Positions 56,952 to 64,000 of a DNA stretch of 64,000 nt are shown piece after piece; position 1 is the first letter of the stretch; the number at the start of each line of letters is the position of its first letter. This DNA is from Heloderma charlesbogerti (taxonomy: Eukaryota > Chordata > Lepidosauria > Squamata > Helodermatidae). Location: contig JANEZZ010001953.1 of NCBI GenBank assembly GCA_026122225.1, forward strand, positions 806,001 through 870,000, read 5' to 3'. The notes beneath the pieces were generated by a model. That model saw only the letters and a program-made list of their open reading frames with translations, was not told the origin of the DNA and did no database searches. The position numbers and the translations under genes were made by a program.

Positions 56952-57507
56952 TGTCAGGGTGGAAACTGAGCCGATAGAGCCCCAGAGCAGTTCTGATTCT
57001 GAGGAAGAACAGCAATCCATGGAAGAGGAGCTCGCTCATCTTTCACAAGCACAGCAGCTGGCGGAGATTCCTCCTGCCAGCATTCCTGGGATAAATAGTG
57101 ACCCTAGCAGTGAGAGAGTGCTGGAGGAGGGCTTGCTGGATGCTCGGCGCAGACGCAGGGAGCGACAACAGCCGGAGGGCACGGAAAGGAGGCGTTGCAC
57201 TCATTTGGCGCTCAAACAACGGTCGCGTCCCAAGGACCCAAGGGAAAGAGGGAGGATCTCTCCATAGCCTGTAAGTTCAGAGTCCTCCTGTGGTTCCCCT
57301 TCAAACGGGGACCAATTGCCTTACCTGGAGTTTAGGCTACTCTGCTATCTTTCCCCAGTGCTGTTCCTTGCTTTGTCACTAGTGATTAGTATCTGAAAGA
57401 GTCATAAAGTAATAAAGGGATAAAGTCTCGGAAAGAATTCCTCATCGTCTGTGTCCTGAGTTGGCTATTGGTGGGGACTGCAAGAGGCAGTTAGGGTGCT
57501 CCTGACA
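56952..57507 (+). repeat. 3' LTR of the Ty3/Gypsy element
   Basis: It begins TGTCAGGGTGGAAACTGAGC and ends GGTGCTCCTGACA; it is 556 bp. It is preceded by the purine-rich GGGAGCGGGGATGA, the likely polypurine tract. It differs from the 5' LTR by scattered substitutions and small indels, so the insertion is not recent. Confidence 0.93.
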
Positions 57508-58469
57508 GCTTCAACGAAGCAAGATGTAGTAGTAATGGAGGACTTCAATTTCCCCGATATTTGTTGAGAGACAAATTCTGCAAAACATGGCCCCTCCAAG
57601 AAATTCCTGATTTGTGTTGCGGATAACTTCCTCCTACAGAAAGCAGAGGAAGGAACTACAGGATCAGCTATCCTTGACTTGATCCTAACCAACAGAGATG
57701 ACTTAGTAGCAGTTACCGGAATTCTGGGGGAAAATAACCATGTTATACTTGAGTTCTTGTTTCTAAAAGAAGCAAAAGCCGAGTGTAGCCAAACACATGA
57801 CCCGGATTTTAGGAAAGCCAATTTTAATAAAATCAGAACAACGATCAGTAAGGTCCCATGACAAGCGACTCTAATGAGAAAAGGAGTCCAAGATGGGTGG
57901 GAGTTTTTAAAAAAGGAAATTCTAAAGACACAATTACAAACAATCCAACAAGAAAAAAAGGTGGAAGACAACAGAAGAAGACAATGTGGCTTCACAAAAA
58001 GCTTAGAGATGACCTGAAAACAAAAAAGCACACACATAGGAAGTGGATGGAAGGACAAGCAACAAAGGAAGAGTACAGGCAGGTAGCACAGAATTGCAGG
58101 GATGGCATCAGGAAGGCTAAAGCTGAGAATGAGCTGAGGTTAGTGAGGGATGCTAAAAGCATCAAAAAGGCTTTCTTCAGATACATGCATAGTAAATGAC
58201 AGAGGAAAGAAATGATCATTCATCTACTAAATAAGGATGGCAAAATGATAACAGATGACAAAGAAAAGGCAGAAGTGCTCAATTTCTACTTTGGCTGAGT
58301 CTTCTCCTAAAAGAGAAGACTTCTGCTCAGGAGAAGACTTTCCCCTGGCAAAGGCGAAGTACAGGCTTAAAGGGCAGGACTGGAGCTTGAGATCGATAGG
58401 CATATGGCCAAGGAACACCTCATTACTTTGAATAAGTTCAAATCTCCAGAGCCAGATGAACTGCATCCC
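57508..58469 (+). mobile_element. CR1 LINE: endonuclease end and connector
   Basis: Directly after the LTR and GCTTC, the CR1 resumes with MEDFNFPD and AILDLILTNRDD (end of the endonuclease). Lysine-rich connector sequence follows, up to the element at 58470. It is continuous with 47,624 once the Gypsy insertion is discounted. Confidence 0.85.
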
Positions 58470-59018
58470 TAGGGATGTACAAACGTCACTTACCTGGTCT
58501 CGCAGCTTGCTTCGCAGTGGGGGGGAGGCGCTTCGCTTCTCCCCCCGAAATTCAGGCCGGGGGGGGAGGCTTCCCGCCTCGCCCAGCCGAAATTCAGGCT
58601 GGGGAGAAGCGCCCCGTCTCCCCGGCCGCGAACTTCAACAGAAAAGTAAAATAATAATAATAATAATAATAATAAAAACGCCCCGTGATAGGCTACGTGA
58701 CGATTTACGTAGCCTATCACGGCTAGATCTGCAAAGTCAGCCGTGATAGGCTACGTTAATCGTCACGTAGCCTATCACGGGTGACTTAAAAAAAAAAAAG
58801 CGCATACGCAAATGGCGGCCCCCATAGGGAGCCGCCATTCGCGTTCCTTATTTGGTCGCTGTAGTCTACGTAAATCTTTACGTAGACTACGGCGAAAATA
58901 AGGGCAACGCAAATAGCGTTGCCCTTATTTTCGCCGTAATCTACGTAATCTACGTAATCTACGTAACGTTGGCACTCGGCCCCCCGAAGTTTCGGCGAGA
59001 AATTCTCTGACACCCCTA
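58470..59018 (+). mobile_element. Palindromic hAT-like element, copy 14 (549 bp), in CR1
   Basis: TAGGGATGTACAAACGTCAC ... TCTCTGACACCCCTA has a perfect duplication TGCATCCC. The right half is largely deleted: after the central fold there is a triplicated ATCTACGTA tract (about 58,938-58,965) joined straight to the B end. (AAT)n expands in the A-side spacer at 58,651-58,675. Confidence 0.95.
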
Positions 59019-60484
59019 TGCATCCCAGAGGAATAATGGAACTGAGGAGAAGAGCTCTCAGAACTGCTGTTTATTCTCTTTGAGAAATCATGGAGGACAC
59101 ATGAAGTGCCAGATGACTGGAGGAGGGCTAATGTTGTCAGTCTGACATCAATCCCTGGGAAAATTCTGGAGCAGATTATAAAGTGATCCATCTGTAAGCA
59201 CCTTGAAAACAATGCAGTGATTACTCAAAGCCAACATGGATTTGTCAAGAACAAATCCTGCCAGATGAAGCTGATCTCATTTTTTGATCAAGTAACCTCC
59301 CTTATGGACTGTGGGAATGCTGTGGACATAATATACCTCGACTTCAGCAAAATGTTCAACAAAGTGCCCCATAATATCCTGATTAGAAAACTAGCTAAAA
59401 GTGGGCTAGATGAAATAACTATCAGGTGGATCCACAGTTGGCTACAGAATCGGACTCAAAGAGTGCTTATCAATGGGATCTTCTCAAACTGGGGAGAGGT
59501 AACGAGCAGGGTCCCGCAGGGCTCAGTCCTGGGCCCAGTGCTCTTCAACATTTTTATTAATGACTTGGAGAAGGAGGTGCAGGGAATGCTGATCAAATTT
59601 GCAGTTGACACAAAATTTGGTGGGATAGCTAATACCTTGGAAGACAGAAACAAAATTCAAAGTGATCTGGATAGACTGGAGCAGTGGGCAGAAAACAACA
59701 GAATGATATTTAATAGGGATATATGCCAAGTTCTGCACCTAGGAAAAAGAAACCAAATGCACAGTTACAAGATGAGGGATACTTGGCTCAACAACACTAC
59801 AAGCGAGAAGGATCTTGGAATTGTTTTAGATCATAAGCTGAATATGAGCCAACAATGTGATGTGGCTGCAAAAAAGGCAAATGCTCTTTTGGGCTGCATT
59901 AATAGAAGCATAGCTTCCAAATCCCGGGAAGTACTAGTTCCCCTCTACTCAGCACTGGTTAGGCGTTACCGGGAATATTGTGTCCAGTTCAGGGCACCAC
60001 ATTTTAAGAAGGATGCAGACAAGCTGGAGAGGGTTCAAAGGAGGGCAACAGAGATGATCAGGGGACTGGAAACAAAGCCCAATGAGGAGAGACCGAAAGA
60101 ACTGGGCATGTTTAGCCTTGAGGACAGAAGACTGAGGGGAGATAGGATAGCACTCTTCAAGTACTGGAAAGGTTGTCACAGAGAGGAAGGCCCTCTTCTC
60201 GATCATCCCAGAGTGCAGGAGACAGAATAATGGGCTGAAGTGACAGGAAGCCAGATTCTGGCTGAACATCAGGAAAAAACTTCCTGACTGTTAGAGCAAT
60301 ACAGTGATGGAACCAATTCCCTAGGGAGGTGGTGGGCTCTCCCTCACTGGACTGGAGGCATTCAAGATGAGGCTGGACAGCCATCTGTCAGGGATGCTCT
60401 GACTTGGATTCCTGCACTGAGCAGGGGGTTGGACTCAATGGTCTTGTAGGCCCCTTCCAACCTTACTGTTCTATGATTCTATGA
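59019..60484 (+). mobile_element. CR1 LINE: RT domain and 3' UTR
   Basis: The 337-codon frame from 59,217 has QHGFVKNKSC, IIYLDFSKMF, VPQGSVLGPVLFNIFINDLE and RRLRGDRIALFKYWKG. The catalytic box reads FAVD, replacing the first of two essential aspartates with valine, so the enzyme is dead. The 3' UTR ends in TGTTCTATGATTCTATG repeats at 60,484. This is the longest LINE frame in the window and a good reference for the other copies. Confidence 0.92.
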
Positions 60485-62706
60485 AACCGGGATAGCAAGT
60501 CTACTTCATAATGGTGGCCTACCTTCCAGCAGCACAGAGGAAACCAAGGGACACATAGAAATGATCAATGTTGGAATTCTAATTTACATTCACTTATTGC
60601 ACTGGCGGTCAGAAAAGTATGCCTGGAAATAGGACATGCATGGGAAGTATTCGGAATTGGGAAACTAGTTATTTGAAAGAGTAGGCCCAGTCTACGCAGT
60701 TATTATTATCTATGCTGGCTGGGGGATTTTGGGAGTTGTAGTCTAACACATCTGAAGGGCACCAAGTTGGGAGAAGGCTGAACTAGGGGGCTCAATATTT
60801 AACCTTCTACTTGCGTTAGATTCTTAATATTGAACTGTTTACTTGTGATAGTGAACAGAAAATAAATGTTCAGAAAATTAATTTATATATACCCAAAGGC
60901 TCGTCTCTAGATATTTTGGTGTCCTAGGCAAGGTGGTATTTTGGTATGCCGGTGGAGATACTGCCCCACCATCCCCTTTCTTCTCCCCTCTGCAGCCTCC
61001 CAGCCACCCCCACCCCCTTGTTCCACATTCCTCTTCTTCTCCAGCTGCCACCATCCTCTTCCTTGTCCTCTTCCTCACTCTCCCTGCCGTCTGCCTCCCC
61101 CCCCCCCGCCGATACCACGCTTTGTGGGGGTCCTTGCTTAAAGTGAGGCATTTTGGTTGAGGTGGCCCTGAAGATCCCCTGTGCCATGGCAGCACAGGCG
61201 ATCTTCGTAGCCACTTCACCCAGAATGCCTTGCTTTAAGGAAGGGCCTATTGAAGCACATTTGAGCCTGGCGGGCTCTCTGGAGAGCTGCATCAGCCGCT
61301 TTGTGTGGCCAGCAGAGCTCTCCAGAGAGCCTGCCCATCTGTTCGGTCTCTCGCACTGGGAGAGTCCTCAGAGCGAGAGACTGGACATGCATGTGAGCTT
61401 CCTGGCCAGCATGGATGGGTGGGCAGCTGGCATGGGGAAGGAGCCGGAGTGCTGCCAGTGCCACCACCTTCGGGGGGTCATTTTGGCACCCCAAACTTTG
61501 GCACCCGAGGCAGCCACCCTGTTCACACACACTCCACCCAAGAAATGGTCCAGTATATCCAGAGAGAGGAGACTTCCAGGGAGCAGAGCATGCTTCATGT
61601 GCAAAGGCCCACCCAGGTTGTCAAACTCTGAACAGATCAGGTTTGTTTTCTTCCCTGCCTGTAGATGTTCTCTTCCCTGAGATGCTTTTCAAATCCATAT
61701 TTAAAGGAGCATATGTAAAACTCAATTTGTGTGTATTTTTTAAATTATAATTTGTCTCTAGGGGCTGGGTGGAGAATGTAACTGAATTTTGTGTGAGAAA
61801 CTACATTTCCCATCAGCCAGTCCTGCTGGGACTCTCTCTTTTCCAGTAGACCTGTCTTTGGGGTAGGACAAGGAGGGAGGTGGCTCAGGGAAGTCTGTTG
61901 CTCTTTTGGATTCTCCAGTTAATACTTTAAAAACCTGGATCGAAGGACATTTGAAACTTTGACCCCAGGTAGGATTACTACCTTTCGTAAAATTATTACC
62001 AAGGCATGGAGGCTCAATGGGGGCCGGGGGGCAGCTACTCTATTAAACAAACAATATCAGGGCATATTAAGGGCCATTTTGGACAGTTTAAAAAGCCTTT
62101 TTATCTGCTTCCCTAGTTTGTATGGATCCTTCTCATTATTATTCTAATAAATCACTTGTTTGTATTGCAACTTGGAGGCTTCCAATCATCCAACGCAGGG
62201 CAGGAGGTGCGGTGGAGGCAGTCTTCGCCTGCCCGTCCTCCTGCCCGCCATATCAGTAGACAGTGTTCTTAGCCCGTCTACAAGGGTGCTTCGGAGGGGG
62301 AGGGAAGGAGGCTGGGAAAGGCTCTGGTAACTCGTAGCCTCTCCGGTCAAAATGTTCATGCAATGAAATGAAAAGTTTGGGCAGATGCAGTCGGCCCTAA
62401 CAAAGCTGCCTCTGGATTTACATGTTTAATAGCTTGACTAAATGCATGCCTGTGAAGTTAGCTTTAGCTTGTGATGTCTTGGGGCCAAAACAGTCATTAA
62501 TTTAAATCCATATCTAGCAGCTACGTCTTTTCTTTTTCTTTTTTTACTGTAGAGTAGGTACAGGAATCCAAATCTTAAAAGCCCCCCTACCACCCAGCCA
62601 CCCTAGGATCCCTATCCAGGTTGGACTCCTTGGACCTACTCTAGATGAAAACAAGACATAGCTGCTAGATTTAAAGTAATGTCTGTTATCACTGTCCTTG
62701 GATTTA
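60485..62706. other. Gene-free stretch with decayed hAT-like repeats
   Basis: No gene was recognised. A piece of the GTTGTAGTCC hAT MITE is near 60,715-60,790. From about 60,896 to 61,545 a repeat with TTTTGGTGTCCTAGGCAA and TTGGCACCCGAGGCAGCC resembles a hAT family. Inside it are two strong hairpins, at 61,131-61,245 and 61,268-61,333. Confidence 0.5.
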
Positions 62707-63078
62707 GGGCTTCATTACATGGAGCTTTTATCCTGCAATTGAGATTGCGCCTTCAGGGAAGTTTGCAGGCTCTTTACATGATGCCGTGACCCTCGTGCAC
62801 TAAATGCCCTTTGTTCCGTTTTTAAATAGATCACAGATAATGAACTATCAAATTACTCTGCTGTGTTCCGCTTCAGTTTCCTCCATGAAAAGAGTTAAAG
62901 CGGCAAGAAGAGGCGTGAGATCAATGACATGGAAGATTCAGATCCAGGGAGAAGGAGGGGGGAAGGGGAGGGGGGAAAGGAAGCACGTGTAAAGGGAGAC
63001 AGTTGTGATCCTGTACTTAAAACAGAAGCAGAAAGCCCCATATTAAATGCAGGATTTGAGGCTGGTGTAGAAATGCCC
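62707..63078 (+). mobile_element. Harbinger-like MITE, copy 4
   Basis: GGGCTTCATTACATGGAGC ... GGTGTAGAAATGCCC is flanked by TTA on both sides. It is close in length (372 bp) and content to the copies at 22343 and 33527. Confidence 0.8.
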
Positions 63079-63524
63079 TTAATCTCAGCCTCACTAGTGT
63101 ACTCCATTTGTAAAATGGGTAAATTTTTCTAGCCCTACGTCTAAAGGTTTTTCAGAAGTTATAATCAAGCGTTGATAATACACTACATATATGTATGCTG
63201 CATGTTTTGTGAGTTGATGTGTAGTCACATGAGATATCATGCTTTAATAACTGGCTCTACAAATATTTCTAGTTCTTGATTTGTGTTCGTGGCACATTGT
63301 ACTAGCCTGGATTATGACTGATTGATAGCACACGATGACTTCATATTGGTCAGGCCAACCACCCCAGAAGACAAGTCACACCCCACGAAACTTACCACTT
63401 CATACATTTTAACAATCCTCAGATTTAAGGAGAGGCTTTCCTGTAGTTACACGGCGTGTACCTGCACTTTCAGAGTACAAGCTGCATTTACTAATATGTA
63501 TTTAGCTACCTGTCCCAATGGCGT

Positions 63525-63582
63525 GCTGTGGTCCATGGGGTCACGAAGAGTCGGACACGACTTAACGACTGAACAACAACCA
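63525..63582 (+). mobile_element. BovB (RTE) LINE 3' tail
   Basis: CATGGGGTCACGAAGAGTCG, then GACACGACTTAACGACTGAA and CAACAAC, match the well-known 3' end of BovB elements, which spread between squamates and ruminants. It is only the tail, about 60 bp. Confidence 0.85.
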
Positions 63583-63599
63583 GCTGTCCCAACCATATG

Positions 63600-63680
63600 T
63601 CATATATGACATGTAAATATGATTGTAAACCACCCCAAGGGCAGTTGGACAGTATACAAATATAATAAATAAATAGCTAG
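63600..63680 (+). repeat. SINE/LINE tail-like fragment
   Basis: GTAAACCACCCCAAGGGCAG followed by TATACAAATATAATAAATAA looks like the end of a MIR-like SINE. No head is present. Confidence 0.4.
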
Positions 63681-63879
63681 CAAAGGTGCGTGGTGAGGAA
63701 ATTAACAATCCCACCATTTCCCTTTTGCTGCTGCCTCCTTGGATAAAAGATGAAGGAGCCAGCTGTAAGATACACTCCCCAAATCCCAACCTCTGTTTAC
63801 ATAGGTATTTAAACCAGGCCATTGTGGGTGGCGAATCAGCACTAGTAGGTGATTCTAGGGCGGCCACTTCTGAATCACC

Positions 63880-64000
63880 AAAAAGAAGACAAAAGAGGAT
63901 ATGGATTTGCTTTAAATTTGCATATGCTAATTCATATGAATAGATGCAAATAATTATAATTTACATAGTAATTGTGACAAACTGTATGTCTGTACCTCCA
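63880..64000. repeat. Unclassified AT-rich repeat, copy at window edge
   Basis: AGACAAAAGAGGATATGGAT and TTTGCATATGCTAATTCATA match the repeat at 12,880-13,000. It runs off the window end. Confidence 0.5.

Larger units (their letters stand above)
47625..57507 (+). mobile_element. Ty3/Gypsy chromodomain retrotransposon, nested with four hAT-like insertions
   Basis: Two LTRs bound gag (48,237 to about 51,650), protease, RT, RNase H, integrase and a C-terminal chromodomain, in chromovirus order. No env-like frame is present. The element is inserted into the CR1 endonuclease region with target duplication GTTFC-like: GTTTC at 47,620 and GCTTC at 57,508, one mismatch. Palindromic hAT-like elements occupy 48256-49901, 49977-50866, 51870-52847 and 52908-53694, leaving about 6.2 kb of retrotransposon sequence. 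Stops and frameshifts in gag and pol show that it is inactive. Confidence 0.93.

Overview
The window is nuclear DNA of a squamate reptile (lizard or snake). It has one intron-containing protein gene. Two Sauria-type SINEs, whose 3' ends resemble BovB, and a BovB LINE remnant point to a squamate. So do several CR1 LINEs, a DIRS-type retroelement, a chromodomain Ty3/Gypsy element and many short DNA transposons. The species cannot be told from the sequence alone.

Region 1 (about 130-17,750, + strand) is the amphiregulin gene AREG. It has a CpG island with a CRE and a TATA box, a signal-peptide exon (805-871), a propeptide exon (2441-2629), two exons that split the EGF domain (9872-10058 and 10955-11137), a tail exon with the stop (15172-15259), and a 3' UTR exon from 16103. 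The five coding pieces sum to 714 nt with matching phases, giving a 237-residue precursor. Its introns hold MITEs, old SINEs, a CR1 tail and a Sauria SINE split by a hAT-like element.

Region 2 (17.8-25 kb) is mostly gene-free, with MITEs and one long palindromic hAT-like element. Region 3 (about 25.0-37.0 kb) is the dispersed carcass of one minus-strand DIRS retroelement. It carries gag-like, RT, RNase H and tyrosine-recombinase remnants and mutually inverted ends, and it is split by CR1/L3 LINEs, SINEs, Harbinger-like MITEs and three palindromic hAT-like elements. Region 4 (37.2-45 kb) has a SINE split by a large foldback whose arms carry 5S rRNA-derived sequence, two more palindromic elements, and unassigned DNA.

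Region 5 (about 45.15-60.48 kb) is a Russian-doll nest. A CR1 LINE is interrupted by a Ty3/Gypsy chromovirus (47,625-57,507, LTRs about 555 bp). That element is interrupted by four hAT-like elements, one of which is itself interrupted by a fifth. The CR1 carries two more of them directly. Region 6 (60.5-64 kb) has decayed repeats, a Harbinger-like MITE and the BovB fragment.

The most striking content is a family of 14 non-autonomous hAT-like elements with TAGGGATG ends and 8-bp target duplications. They fill 11,151 bp (17%) of the window. Each is built of stacked palindromes, and the longest copies are palindromes made of palindromes. They carry paired YY1-like motifs and outward-facing splice-donor consensus sequences. 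No intact transposase, integrase or reverse transcriptase was found, so all mobile elements here look non-autonomous or dead.
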